A stretch of DNA of 64,000 nucleotides from positions 945,536-1,009,535 of the forward strand of contig CP070648.1 of assembly GCA_020354555.1 (NCBI GenBank). The letters are read 5' to 3'. Below, piece after piece: positions 17,521-26,114 of this stretch (its first letter is position 1; the number at the start of each line of letters is the position of its first letter). The notes below the pieces were generated by a model that had not been told where the DNA came from, did not search any database, and worked only from the letters and a program-made list of their open reading frames with translations. Position numbers and translations under genes: made by a program. Origin of the DNA: Armatimonadota bacterium. GTDB taxonomy: Bacteria > Armatimonadota > Hebobacteria > GCA-020354555 > CP070648.

Positions 17521-18666
17521 TCACATGCCCAGTTCCATCTTGGTGCGCAGGAAGCGCATGACATCGGTGCGGCTGATGATGCCCACCAACTCGTCGCCAT
17601 CGGCGACCAGGAGCCGGCCGCTGTCCTTGCCCGCGATCGTGCTCAGGGCCTCCCATGCGTCCGCGTCGGGGCGCATGACGTCGTTGCCTTGGAGCGGCTC
17701 GACAACATCAGCCGCGCGCGTGTATGCCCATCGGTCGCGCGGGATCCGTCGCACGTGCGGCAGGGTCAGGATACCAAGGATACTGGCGGCGTCGGCGACC
17801 GGGAAGGCGGCGTGGTTGAGGCGCAGGAAGTAGTCGTCCACCGCCTGCTGCAGGGTCAGGTCGGGTGGGATCGTGATCACATTCGGCGTCATGATATCGC
17901 GCACCCGCACCCCCGACAGCGCGCTCTGCAGCACCTGCTGTTGATAGCTCGACCGCGCCGCGTCGAGCAGGAACCATCCGATGAAGATCGGCCACAGCCC
18001 GTTCTCCCACCCTTGTCCGCCGAGCACTTGGATGCTGACCAGGATCTGCAGCACGCCGCCCCCGATCAGCAGGTAGCCGAACCCCTGGCCCGCGGTGGCG
18101 GCGATGTACGTCGCGTGGCGCAGGTCGTTGGTGGCGCTCCATATGATGGCCCGCAGCAGACGGCCGCCGTCCAGCGGGAAACCGGGCACCAGGTTGAACC
18201 CGGCCAGGAAGAAGTTGATGACGCCCAGCCAGAATAGGCTGAACTGTATCGGGTCGTGCCCGGCCGCGCCCTTGGCTGCGAACCACAAGGCAAGGAACAT
18301 CACGCCGAGCAGCGCGCTCGTCAGTGGCCCGGCCGCAGCCACCTTCAACTCGTCGTTGGCGCTCTTTGGCTCCGACGTCATCCGCGAGACGCCGCCGAAG
18401 ACGAATAGGGTGATGCCGGATATGCCGATGCCCAGTCGTTTCGCCACCAGTGAGTGCGCCAGCTCGTGCAGCAGGAGCGAGATGAAGAAGACGATGGTCA
18501 TGCCGATGCCGAGGACCCAGCGCGCGGCGGGCTCGAGGTCAGGGATCGCGCGGGGCAGTACAGTGGTGCTGATGCCCAGCGCCACGAGCGCAAAGATGAT
18601 GAACCACGTGAAGTGCAGGTCTATCGAGATCCCGGCGATCCTGCCCAGATGAATCGAGCCCTGCAT
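17521..18666 (-). CDS. Site-2-protease family (M50) zinc metalloprotease with CBS domains
   Basis: An intramembrane metalloprotease of 381 residues. The start is ATG 18666, preceded on the minus strand by GGGAGGAGGT; the frame is open further 5' but without a ribosome site. The zinc motif HELAH is at residues 67-71 in the second helix, and the third zinc ligand is in NLVPGFPLDGGRLL near residue 190. Six helices are followed by two C-terminal CBS domains (about residues 255-375, with VRVRDIMTPNV and LVGIISRTDVMRFL). CBS domains usually bind adenosine nucleotides and gate activity. This is the SpoIVFB-like, Rip3-type layout. Substrate unknown. It is convergent with the glycan operon. Confidence 0.93.
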   Translation of the reverse strand: MQGSIHLGRIAGISIDLHFTWFIIFALVALGISTTVLPRAIPDLEPAARWVLGIGMTIVFFISLLLHELAHSLVAKRLGIGISGITLFVFGGVSRMTSEPKSANDELKVAAAGPLTSALLGVMFLALWFAAKGAAGHDPIQFSLFWLGVINFFLAGFNLVPGFPLDGGRLLRAIIWSATNDLRHATYIAATAGQGFGYLLIGGGVLQILVSIQVLGGQGWENGLWPIFIGWFLLDAARSSYQQQVLQSALSGVRVRDIMTPNVITIPPDLTLQQAVDDYFLRLNHAAFPVADAASILGILTLPHVRRIPRDRWAYTRAADVVEPLQGNDVMRPDADAWEALSTIAGKDSGRLLVADGDELVGIISRTDVMRFLRTKMELGM

Positions 18667-18863
18667 GGACTGTCTGACCTCCTCCCACCGTTCGTCAGCA
18701 CCGGCGATCGCAGACGCTCGTGCGAGCCGTCCCGTCCGGTGCCCGAATCGCCTCGATGCTCGCCGGGTCGTGACGCACCCATCGGAGGTATTCGGCACGG
18801 CGGGGGGATAGCTTGTTCGATCCGCGCGCCAAGCGATACCCATGGAACCCGGAGAGCCGGCGC

Positions 18864-20225
18864 CTACTTCAACGCCGCCAGCGCGGCGTTGGAGTACCCA
18901 AGGCCGATGGCGGATAACGTTTCGGCCCTGATGCGTCCGTCGCGCACGCGGAACAGGCTCTCATGCGCGCGCTGGACATCCTGGGCCGCCCACGGGACGT
19001 ACTGGCGCGCATTGTACTCCACTCCACGCACCGGGTAGCTGCGCGCGGCCAACCCGGCGGAATGCACCAGCGCCAGCCCGGGATTCGTCAGGTCCTGGAC
19101 CCCGTACAGCATCCGCGCTTCGGCCGCCTTCGCGATGCAGAGCAGCATCGCCGAATGCCCCTTGCACGTCTTGAGCGCCACTCCCGACCAGCCCAGCCGT
19201 CGCGCCAGATCCACGGCCTCGGTATCGGTCGCGCTTTCGTCAATCATCACCGGCCTGATCGCCGCGAGTTCCTGCATGTCGAACTCGTCGGCCGCGAGGT
19301 CGCGCGCGGTCGGCTGCTCGAGATACAACAGCCGCTCAAATGCGATCGGGCACTCCGCCTCCAGCCGGCGCAGCAATTCGATGCAGTACTGCGGGCTCTC
19401 GCACACCTCGTTAGGATCCGCGGTGAGGCAGAAGTCGCCGACCGCCCGCGACTTGAGCACCTCCACGACTTGCTTGAAGCGCTCCACATCCCACTCCAAG
19501 TCGTTGCCGCGCAGCTTGAGCTTGAGGCAGAAAACACCGTCGCGCTCGATCCAATCCTCGAGACAGTTCGGCAGGCCATCGCGCGGATCGTCGGGCGTCA
19601 GCTCCTCACGGGTGAGCTTGTCAACGCCGCCGACGACGTGGAACACCGGTAACTCAGGCGCGTAGTCGCGGCGCAGGTAGTCCGCCGGATAGCGCCCATC
19701 GAAGTCAGGTCCCAGGTAGGCGCTGAGGTCGCGCTCCATGAACTCGCGGCCGCAGCCGTCATAGGCGCTGATCGCATTGACGCGTCCGAACCCGTCGTGC
19801 ACCGCCGCGTCCACCGGCGACCCGCATACCAGCGCCGCCAGCGTGGGAATCTTCTGCGGCAAGGAACGTCGCCGACTCACCTCCTCGGCAACGCCGGACA
19901 GCTCCGGCCTGAGTTCCAGATATAACTCAAGCGGGTGCGCCTGGACCGGGCACTGGGCTGCCTTCCGGCAGAAAAGCCGCACCACTTCGCGCATCGCCGC
20001 GTCGCGCTCCTCGGGTGCGAGGTCTTCACTGGGATAGGCCCACGCGCAGCCGAGAAGGATGTTTCCCCATCCCTCCGCGGTCCGCCCATAGCCGTTCTCC
20101 ACCCGCACGCGGACGGTGAGCGAGGTCGCGGTACGCACCATGCCGGTCGCCAACACCAGCGGGGTCCGGAATGCCTCCTCCTCGAACCTCGGCTCCACCT
20201 CGACGATGCGAACGTCGGTCTTCAT
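18864..20225 (-). CDS. Mandelate racemase / muconate-lactonizing enzyme family protein
   Basis: An enolase-superfamily enzyme of 453 residues, starting at ATG 20225 after GGGAGGCGAGAG. Superfamily catalytic features are present: K-x-K in CLKLKLRGND, metal ligands in LTADPNEV, LEQPT and MIDESATD, and a later lysine in VALKTCKGH. These support abstraction of a proton alpha to a carboxylate, usually in sugar-acid dehydration or racemisation. The substrate cannot be told from sequence. The N-terminal capping domain (residues 1-170) is longer than in many members. It is divergently oriented from the GNAT gene 211 bases away. Confidence 0.88.
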   Translation of the reverse strand: MKTDVRIVEVEPRFEEEAFRTPLVLATGMVRTATSLTVRVRVENGYGRTAEGWGNILLGCAWAYPSEDLAPEERDAAMREVVRLFCRKAAQCPVQAHPLELYLELRPELSGVAEEVSRRRSLPQKIPTLAALVCGSPVDAAVHDGFGRVNAISAYDGCGREFMERDLSAYLGPDFDGRYPADYLRRDYAPELPVFHVVGGVDKLTREELTPDDPRDGLPNCLEDWIERDGVFCLKLKLRGNDLEWDVERFKQVVEVLKSRAVGDFCLTADPNEVCESPQYCIELLRRLEAECPIAFERLLYLEQPTARDLAADEFDMQELAAIRPVMIDESATDTEAVDLARRLGWSGVALKTCKGHSAMLLCIAKAAEARMLYGVQDLTNPGLALVHSAGLAARSYPVRGVEYNARQYVPWAAQDVQRAHESLFRVRDGRIRAETLSAIGLGYSNAALAALK

Positions 20226-20436
20226 CTCTCGCCTCCCAGACCGCCCCGGCCCGCCCCTGCCCGCGCGCTTCCGCACCGCCCACAACCAGACGGCCTCCAT
20301 CGCGCCGCCACCATGGCTCTCGTGCTGCGACAGTCGAGATCCGACCTGGCGCGTTGTTCGCCGTTGCACAACCCAATCCTGCTCGTCGCTCCGGCAAGCA
20401 GGAGCGGGGCGGCACCGGCACAGAAACCTTACGGTC

Positions 20437-21375
20437 ATGAAGACGGAGCCATTCACCGGCGAGGCCATCCCCGAAATCGTTGCCTTTTGGAACGCCAGTT
20501 TCCTCAGCCAGCGCCTGTTCGTGCCGCTGACGGAGGAGCTGTTCCGCGCGCGCGTCGTGGAGCGTTCCGCCTTTCGACCGGAGGGCATGCGCATCGCCCG
20601 CATCGCCGGCGACATCGTCGGCATCGGCCATGCCTCGCGCAAGGCGGATCAGGGATTTCTGTCACTGCTCTACGTCGCCCCGCGGTCGAGAAGTCAGGGC
20701 ATCGGGAGTCGGCTCCTCGACGAGGTGATGGAGTGGTTGGGGCCGGTGCCGCGGGTACGCGCCGGAGCCGTGATCTTCGATCCGGTCTATGGCGTCCACT
20801 TCGACGACCGCCGCGCCTGGGGCGGCCCGAGGATGCCCTTTTGGGGCTCCAGCGAGGGGCTCGCCGCGCGCGCCGCCGACCTCGAGACGCGCAACTTCAT
20901 GCTCAAGCGCGGCTTCGCGCCCGAGGATCCCGACTACTCGATGCTCGTCTCCGGGCTGCGCGGCCGGGACGAGAGCAGTCTCAACCGCCGCGAGCAGTTC
21001 GCCGTCGCGCGTCGCAAGTACGAAATCCGCGTCGCGCAGAACTCATCGAGTCGTCACGGGTCGTATCGCTTCGAGCTGCCGCATCGCTGCGTCCAGTTGT
21101 ACGGCGGCGGTCGCCCTCTCGGCGAATGCATGTGGTTCGCGTTCGATGGCAATCTCGCCCTCATCTACGACTTCTACCTCGAGACTGAAGCGCGGGGCAA
21201 GGGCTTGGGCCGCGCCGTGCTGCTGCGCGCGCTGGCCGATATCAAGGACGCCGGGCTCGACCGCTGCGATCTGACGACCGGCTCGCGGCGCAATGCCCGC
21301 GCGGTCAAAGTCTATCGCATGGCAGGCTTCCGCGTGGACGAGGTGTGGCAGCCGTACTCGCGCGGCGAACGCTGA
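20437..21375 (+). CDS. Double-domain GNAT acetyltransferase
   Basis: A 312-residue protein with two GNAT domains. The first acetyl-CoA pyrophosphate loop is in YVAPRSRSQGIGSRLLDEV (about residues 85-103). The second is in YLETEARGKGLGRAVLLRA (about residues 245-265), each with the R/Q-x-x-G-x-G/A signature. ATG 20437 is chosen because the protein becomes family-like there; the frame extends upstream through the divergent promoter region. Such duplicated GNAT proteins acetylate small amines or amino groups of sugars or antibiotics. The substrate is not predictable. Confidence 0.85.
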   Translation: MKTEPFTGEAIPEIVAFWNASFLSQRLFVPLTEELFRARVVERSAFRPEGMRIARIAGDIVGIGHASRKADQGFLSLLYVAPRSRSQGIGSRLLDEVMEWLGPVPRVRAGAVIFDPVYGVHFDDRRAWGGPRMPFWGSSEGLAARAADLETRNFMLKRGFAPEDPDYSMLVSGLRGRDESSLNRREQFAVARRKYEIRVAQNSSSRHGSYRFELPHRCVQLYGGGRPLGECMWFAFDGNLALIYDFYLETEARGKGLGRAVLLRALADIKDAGLDRCDLTTGSRRNARAVKVYRMAGFRVDEVWQPYSRGER

Positions 21376-21519
21376 CCCGTGCGCTAACGTGCCCCGGTTC
21401 ATCACGCGAGGCCCTCTTACCGGTTTGGCTCCGCGATATCGTGTGCTCTCAAGCCACGTCGCGGCAGGAAGACGTGGTGGCCGCGCAGTAGAATCATGCA
21501 GTTCCGTTGATCGTCTTTG

Positions 21520-22851
21520 ATGAACGTCCTTCTACTTGATATTGATACGCTGCGCGCGGATCACCTCGGCTGTTACGGATACGCTCGCAAGACGAGCCCC
21601 AACCTCGATGCCCTGGCGGCGCAAGGCGCGCTGTGCGAGAAGCTGTACGCTCCCGCGGTCCCGACCCAACCCTCGCACACGACGATGTATACTGGCCAGT
21701 ACCCCATTACCCACGGCATCGTGAGCCACGGCGGCGCCGCGAGCCTCGCGGATGACGCACCGTTCCTGCCGGAGTTGCTGCAAAAGGCCGGCTACACGAC
21801 GTGCGCGGTAGACACGATGCGCGCGATGAAGCCGTGGTTCGCGCGTGGCTACGAGTTCTACGTTGACCCGAGCGCCGGGCTCGAACATCGTCACGCCGCG
21901 ACGTGCGAGCGCGTTAACGCCCGGGCTATCCCGTGGCTCCGGCAGCATGCCGATGAGCGCTTCTTCCTCTACGTGCATTACTGGGAGCCGCATACGCCGT
22001 ACCTGCCGCCCGCGCGGTATCGCGGCCTGTTCTACGACGGCGATCCGACCGATCCCAAGCACGATACGCTCGCCGCCATCTATAGACAGCCCTTCGGCGA
22101 GTGGTGGCTCGAAAGCTGGTTCAGCCAATTCCCTCAGCCATTGCGCGACGCCGAGTACATCGTCGCCATGTACGATGGCGAGATCCGCTACGCGGACGAT
22201 GGGGTGGGGGAGCTGCTCGCCGCGCTGGATGACACCGCTGACGCGGACGATACGCTCGTCCTCGTCTTCTCCGACCACGGCGAGAACATGTATCACCACG
22301 ACGTGTTCTTCGACCATCACGGGCTCTACGAAGGCGTCATTCATTGCCCGCTTGTTGTGCGCTGGCCGGGGCGCGTGGCGGCGGGCACGCGCGTCCCTCA
22401 CTTGGTCCAGCACACCGACCTCGCGCCCACTCTGCTCGACGCCGCAGGCGTCGAGATCCCGCAAGCAATAGAGGGTCGCAGCCTGGTTCCCCTGATAACC
22501 GCCGAATCGCATGCACCCCTCCATGATCGGTTGATCACCCAGGAATGCACGTGGCAGGCCAAATGGGCGTTGCGCACCGACGAGTACAAGCTCATCCTGT
22601 CGCGGGAGCAGGGCCGCGATCTTCACGACAAGCCTCCGCGCGAACTGTATCACCTGGCAGCCGATCCCGGCGAGCTGACCAACCTGGCCGAGCGTCAGCC
22701 GGACGTCGTGGCGGCGATGGAGAGCGAATTGGAGCAATGGATCGCGCGCATGATGGAGAAGAACGGTCTGGAACAGGATCCGCTCATCGCGCAGGGAATC
22801 ACCCTGGGCAAGCGGTGGCGTAGCTGGGTCAAGGAGAAAGGGTACTGGTGA
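21520..22851 (+). CDS. Sulfatase-fold hydrolase with Thr at the nucleophile position
   Basis: An alkaline-phosphatase-superfamily, sulfatase-like protein of 443 residues; ATG 21520 directly follows a possible TTG. Metal ligands are in LLDIDTLRADH near the N-terminus and in FSDHGENMY near residue 250. Where true sulfatases have C/S-x-P-S-R, the cysteine or serine that becomes formylglycine, this protein has T-Q-P-S-H with Thr49. A formylglycine enzyme is therefore not expected. A threonine nucleophile is known in phosphoethanolamine transferases and phosphatases of this superfamily, so a phosphoester or phosphonate hydrolase is as likely as a sulfatase. No signal peptide is visible, so it should be cytoplasmic. 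Confidence 0.88.
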   Translation: MNVLLLDIDTLRADHLGCYGYARKTSPNLDALAAQGALCEKLYAPAVPTQPSHTTMYTGQYPITHGIVSHGGAASLADDAPFLPELLQKAGYTTCAVDTMRAMKPWFARGYEFYVDPSAGLEHRHAATCERVNARAIPWLRQHADERFFLYVHYWEPHTPYLPPARYRGLFYDGDPTDPKHDTLAAIYRQPFGEWWLESWFSQFPQPLRDAEYIVAMYDGEIRYADDGVGELLAALDDTADADDTLVLVFSDHGENMYHHDVFFDHHGLYEGVIHCPLVVRWPGRVAAGTRVPHLVQHTDLAPTLLDAAGVEIPQAIEGRSLVPLITAESHAPLHDRLITQECTWQAKWALRTDEYKLILSREQGRDLHDKPPRELYHLAADPGELTNLAERQPDVVAAMESELEQWIARMMEKNGLEQDPLIAQGITLGKRWRSWVKEKGYW

Positions 22852-22942
22852 TGTACGGCAAGCACGGGCCCTGGGCGTAAGGGCCGGGCTCGTGATTACT
22901 CTCACGGATGCCTCGCGACGAGACATGGCTGAGGAGGACGAC

Positions 22943-23272
22943 ATGGCCACGGTCACGGTCAATCCTGGGAACTGCAACTTCACGGCGCGCATCGAGGCGA
23001 GTGCCGACGCGGATGGCAACGTCCGGATCAGCCTCGCCTCTGAGTGCCCGCGCGCTCAGGACTTCGCGGCTCAGGCGGGCGCGCTGAGCGCTACCTGCGC
23101 GGCGGGATGGAAGTGCGCGGGCTTCTTCGTCTACGAGCCGGCCGCGAAAGCGAACCTGCACCCCGCATGCCCGATCCCGACGGCCGTGCTCAAGGCGCTC
23201 GAGGTCGCCGCCGGCCTCGCCTTGCCGCAAGATGTCGTGATCCGTTTTGAGGAAGCAGGCGCGGATGGGTGA
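22943..23272 (+). CDS. Small Cys-containing protein, DUF6951-like
   Basis: A 109-residue acidic protein. A strong GAGGAGG site five bases before ATG 22943 fixes the start; two in-frame ATG codons further upstream are not used. The opening VTVNPGNCNFTARIEA, together with SECPRAQDF and cysteines at TC, KC and AC, resembles the small DUF6951 family. Members share an NPGxCxF start and conserved cysteines that may bind a metal. Function unknown. Its end overlaps by 8 bases the start of the Tat-exported aldo/keto reductase, so the two are translationally coupled. Confidence 0.7.
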   Translation: MATVTVNPGNCNFTARIEASADADGNVRISLASECPRAQDFAAQAGALSATCAAGWKCAGFFVYEPAAKANLHPACPIPTAVLKALEVAAGLALPQDVVIRFEEAGADG

Positions 23273-24266
23273 GACTCAGCTAACCCGGCGGGACTTCCTG
23301 CGTGCCGCGTTCGGCACGGCTGCCGCGACGTTGCTCGGAGCGACCGGCGCAGCGCACGTCTTCGACGCACCCTTCGCGGGCGTGACCGAGCTGACCCGCG
23401 GCCGTCAGACGACTCTCCCCACGCGCATTCTCGGGCGCACCGGCGAGCGCGTCTCCATGCTCGCCCTCGGCGGCGACAACGGCTTGCACGATCCGGAACC
23501 CGCCGGGCAGGCGGAAGCGATCATCAACGCCGCGCTGGAGCACGGCATCACCTATTTCGACTCCGCCCGGGAGTACAACTTTGGCGAGGTCCACTACGGT
23601 CGCCATCTCGGCACACGCCGCAAGAAAGTCTTCCTGACCACCAAAGTGCACGCGCGTCCCTACGACGACGCCTGGCGCAGTGTCGAAACCAGCCTGCGCA
23701 ACCTGCAAACCGACTACGTGGACCTGCTCCAGATCCACCACGTCCAGGACCTCGACGACGCCGACCGCGTGACGGCCAAGGACGGTTCGCTCAAGGCGGC
23801 CATCGAGGCGCGCGAGCAAGGGCTGGCACGCTACCTCGGTGTGACCGGCCATCGCGATCCGCAGGCTCTGGCGGAGATGCTGCGCCGCTTCGACTTCGAC
23901 ACCATACTCATGCCGATGAACGCTGCCGACGTGCACCACCTCCCGTTCCAGGGACAACTCATCGATACGGCGCTCGAACGCAAGATGGGCATCATCAATA
24001 TGAAAGTCCTCGCGCGCGGCGCGCTGCTCCAGGGCGACAACGCCATCACCATGCAGGAGGCGGTCAACTACGCCCTCACGCTGCCCGTGACCACCGCGGT
24101 CGTCGGATTCATGAACGCGGGTCAGATCCCCCGGCTGGTCGAGGCCGTGCGCGGTTTCCGCCAGCTATCCGCCGATGAGATAACCGCGCTCGTCGAGCGC
24201 ACCAAGCCGTTCGCGCGCACCGCCAACTTCTTCAAGCGCGATTCCGACGCTCCCTGGCCGCCATAG
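23265..24266 (+). CDS. Aldo/keto reductase with Tat signal peptide
   Basis: A 333-residue oxidoreductase starting at ATG 23265. The N-terminal TRRDFLRAAFG is a twin-arginine signal followed by a hydrophobic stretch, so the protein should be exported folded with its cofactor. The AKR catalytic set is visible: Asp and Tyr in YFDSAREYNFG, Lys in FLTTKVH, His in LLQIHHVQD. The family uses NAD(P)H to reduce aldehydes or ketones. Export of an NADPH-dependent barrel is unusual and suggests a tightly bound cofactor or a different redox partner. It overlaps the DUF6951-like gene. Confidence 0.9.
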   Translation: MGETQLTRRDFLRAAFGTAAATLLGATGAAHVFDAPFAGVTELTRGRQTTLPTRILGRTGERVSMLALGGDNGLHDPEPAGQAEAIINAALEHGITYFDSAREYNFGEVHYGRHLGTRRKKVFLTTKVHARPYDDAWRSVETSLRNLQTDYVDLLQIHHVQDLDDADRVTAKDGSLKAAIEAREQGLARYLGVTGHRDPQALAEMLRRFDFDTILMPMNAADVHHLPFQGQLIDTALERKMGIINMKVLARGALLQGDNAITMQEAVNYALTLPVTTAVVGFMNAGQIPRLVEAVRGFRQLSADEITALVERTKPFARTANFFKRDSDAPWPP

Positions 24267-24619
24267 GCCTGTTTCTCGAACGACCTCCGAGCGAGCACGC
24301 AATCGCGCCATTCGCGGGCCAGGCTCCGCCGTGTCGCGGGCGCTCGACGCCGAGGAGAATGTCACAAGCAAGGCCAAGCAGGCCATCGAAAAGGCGCTGG
24401 GCGGGCCCTGACGCACTGTGCGGACGAGCATCCGCACGATTGTCCAGCGACGCACCGGGCGTTGGTCTTGTTGCGGCGCGGCGGAGGCGCTCGCCCACCT
24501 GACGATCCCTCTGCCCCGCGAGGTCTCGCTCGTCGGGGCCGGAGTGTTCGCCCCGAGGGCGCCGCGCATCTCTTGACCGTGCGTCGAAGCGATGGTATAG
24601 TCTTTGTGACCGTCGCCGA
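24267..24619 (+). other. Intergenic region before tRNA-Thr
   Basis: Between the aldo/keto reductase stop and the tRNA there are 353 bases. Apart from the tRNA promoter at its right end I see no convincing gene. Short open frames exist (for example one ending at the TGA near 24408) but lack a start with a ribosome site and a recognisable product. Confidence 0.5.
24573..24601 (+). promoter_or_regulatory. Sigma70-type promoter of tRNA-Thr
   Basis: TTGACC at 24573-24578 and TATAGT at 24596-24601 are separated by exactly 17 bases. Transcription would start about 24608, some 12 bases before the mature 5' end of the tRNA at 24620. Both hexamers are one mismatch from consensus. Confidence 0.75.
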
Positions 24620-24694
24620 GCCGGCGTAGCTCAATGGTAGAGCAGCTGAATCGTAATCAGCGGGTTGGGGGTTCAAGTCCTCTCGCCGGCTCCA
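24620..24694 (+). tRNA. tRNA-Thr (anticodon CGT)
   Basis: A full cloverleaf can be drawn by eye. The acceptor GCCGGCG (24620-24626) pairs with CGCCGGC (24684-24690). The D arm is GCTC-AATGGTA-GAGC. The anticodon stem is GCTGA/TCAGC with loop ATCGTAA, anticodon CGT at 24652-24654, reading codon ACG. A 5-base variable loop follows, then a T arm with loop TTCAAGT. The discriminator is T and CCA is encoded (24692-24694). The T stem has two G-T pairs. The 3' end (24679-24694) recurs with one mismatch at 27279-27294, suggesting use as an integration site. Confidence 0.95.
24679..24694 (+). repeat. Candidate attL: 3' end of tRNA-Thr
   Basis: CCTCTCGCCGGCTCCA covers the T-arm 3' side, acceptor 3' strand and CCA of the tRNA. 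A 15/16-identical copy lies exactly 2600 bases downstream at 27279. Tyrosine-recombinase elements commonly use tRNA 3' ends as att sites and leave such a copy. No integrase is seen in the interval. Confidence 0.55.
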
Positions 24695-24829
24695 TTTCCC
24701 CTCTTGACTGCCGGTGCCTCGACCGGGAACCCCATCACCTCGGCGTTACTGTCAGCCGTGGCTCGCAGGAGCCGGGGCGTGGACAGGGACCACGACCTGC
24801 GTGAGAGAGTCAGCGAGGAGGGGAAGGCG

Positions 24830-25648
24830 ATGAGCGACCTCACGATTGAGCAACGCATCGCACGGCTTGAACGGCAGAACCGGCGGCTGAAGCTGGGGAT
24901 ATTAGCGGTGGTGGCGGTGGTCGCTGCCCTGGTATGCATCGCCGCGACGGAGCCGGTGGCGAAGGTAGTAAGGGCAGAGCGGTTTGAGGTGGTGGGCGAG
25001 ACCGGGAACACACTCGCTGTCATCGGCGTCTTGTCGGATGACTTGCCAGCCATCAGCCTTTACGACAGGAGCGGAACGCCCCGCGCGGGTTTCGCTATCG
25101 CCGAAGACGGCGCTGCGGTCTTGCGGCTACGCGACGGGGACGGCAAGGAGCGCGCTGCCTTGAACGTGGCAGGAGATGGCAGTCCGGTCCTGCGACTTAG
25201 AGACGGAGGCGGCGGACAGCGCCTGGCGGCTGAAGTGGTAAGGGATGGGAGCCCGCACCTGACGCTGCGCGACCAGCAGGGAAGGGACCGCGCCTTGCTT
25301 AGCGTTCCTGGCGACCTCGGACCAGGCATAAGGCTGTATGACGAAAGTCGACGAAAACGTGTCTTCGTCTCAGTGGTGAAGGATGGTAGCCCAGCGGTGG
25401 GCTTGTGCGACTCAGAGGAGCGCGTGCGAGCCCGTATTTCCGTCGATGACCCTGGACGTGCGCAGCTAGCGCTCAACGACGGAGACCAGCGGACTGTGAC
25501 CTTGCAGGCGCTCTCCCCGCTTGGGAGCGCGGGCCTGCATCTGTCGGACCGGAATGGACAGCGTGCCGGACTGACTCTTGCGCCGGACGGCCGCCCTAGT
25601 ATGGGGCTGTACGATAAGGACGGAAAGGCCATTTGGGGTGCGCCATAG
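24830..25648 (+). CDS. Membrane-anchored protein with nine 22-23-residue beta repeats
   Basis: A 272-residue protein starting at ATG 24830 after GAGGAGGGGAAGGCG. Residues 1-20 form a charged helix with LERQNRRLK, possibly a coiled coil. Residues 22-40 are a membrane helix. From residue 70 to the end the chain is about nine tandem repeats of 22-23 residues with the pattern G-x-P-x-L-x-L-x-D-x-x-G-x-x-R-A-x-L-x-V-x-x-D. This periodicity implies a beta-solenoid or stacked hairpins outside the membrane. Similar repeat proteins of unknown role occur widely in bacteria. It lies just inside the tRNA-bounded interval, and its base composition looks less GC-rich than the flanking operons. Confidence 0.7.
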   Translation: MSDLTIEQRIARLERQNRRLKLGILAVVAVVAALVCIAATEPVAKVVRAERFEVVGETGNTLAVIGVLSDDLPAISLYDRSGTPRAGFAIAEDGAAVLRLRDGDGKERAALNVAGDGSPVLRLRDGGGGQRLAAEVVRDGSPHLTLRDQQGRDRALLSVPGDLGPGIRLYDESRRKRVFVSVVKDGSPAVGLCDSEERVRARISVDDPGRAQLALNDGDQRTVTLQALSPLGSAGLHLSDRNGQRAGLTLAPDGRPSMGLYDKDGKAIWGAP

Positions 25649-25693
25649 GACGTGTGCCAATTGCTGGCGCTGCCGCCGACGAACCTTGCTGCG

Positions 25694-25885
25694 ATGAATC
25701 TCTTCGGAACAGAGAATGACCCCATACTCTGGCTGCGTGTTGCGCAGGTCGGGATTGCGGTCGGAATAGCCCTTGCAACCATCGGGTACGCTGTGTACCT
25801 GACCGAGCGGCATTGGGTGAGGCGTTGGACGCGCAAAGTGCGGAAACGTCTGGCGCGCCTGGTTCGACGAAAGTCACGTAGGTAG
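25694..25885 (+). CDS. Possible small membrane protein
   Basis: A 63-residue open frame from ATG 25694. One hydrophobic helix at about residues 15-34 is followed by a very basic tail (RKVRKRLARLVRRKSRR). This topology is common for real single-pass small proteins with a cytoplasmic basic end. The frame could also open at 25652. No family is recognised and no clear ribosome site is seen, so it may be non-coding. It sits in the tRNA-Thr-bounded element. Confidence 0.4.
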   Translation: MNLFGTENDPILWLRVAQVGIAVGIALATIGYAVYLTERHWVRRWTRKVRKRLARLVRRKSRR

Positions 25886-25888
25886 AGC

Positions 25889-26062
25889 ATGCGCTGGCGC
25901 TACGGCGGTGACGAAGGGGTAAGCGATATCGCAGAAGGCAATGGCGACATGGGCGATTGGGACGACCGAAGGGCATGGCTGGCTCCATTGCTGCTACGCG
26001 CTACCATCCTCGCTGCGCTTGTGCTGGCGCCTCTCTTGGCAGAGCGCAACGGTTCAGGCTAA
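25889..26062 (+). CDS. Possible very small membrane protein
   Basis: A 57-residue open frame three bases after the previous small frame (stop TAG 25883-25885, ATG 25889). The first 28 residues are acidic and hydrophilic. Residues 29-51 form one hydrophobic helix rich in Leu and Ala, and the frame ends at TAA 26060-26062. GTAGGTAGAGC just upstream is a weak ribosome site. Spacing suggests coupling to the previous frame if both are real. No homologue is recognised. Confidence 0.3.
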   Translation: MRWRYGGDEGVSDIAEGNGDMGDWDDRRAWLAPLLLRATILAALVLAPLLAERNGSG

Positions 26063-26114
26063 TCCGCGAACGGCCCGCCTTAGCGACCACATGACTTGAC
26101 CTGCCGTGCCGACG

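Noticed and set aside
24267..24410. Short frame ending near 24408 with a helical-looking product
   Set aside because: It lacks a credible start and ribosome site. A weak resemblance to ribosomal S20-like helices is not enough.
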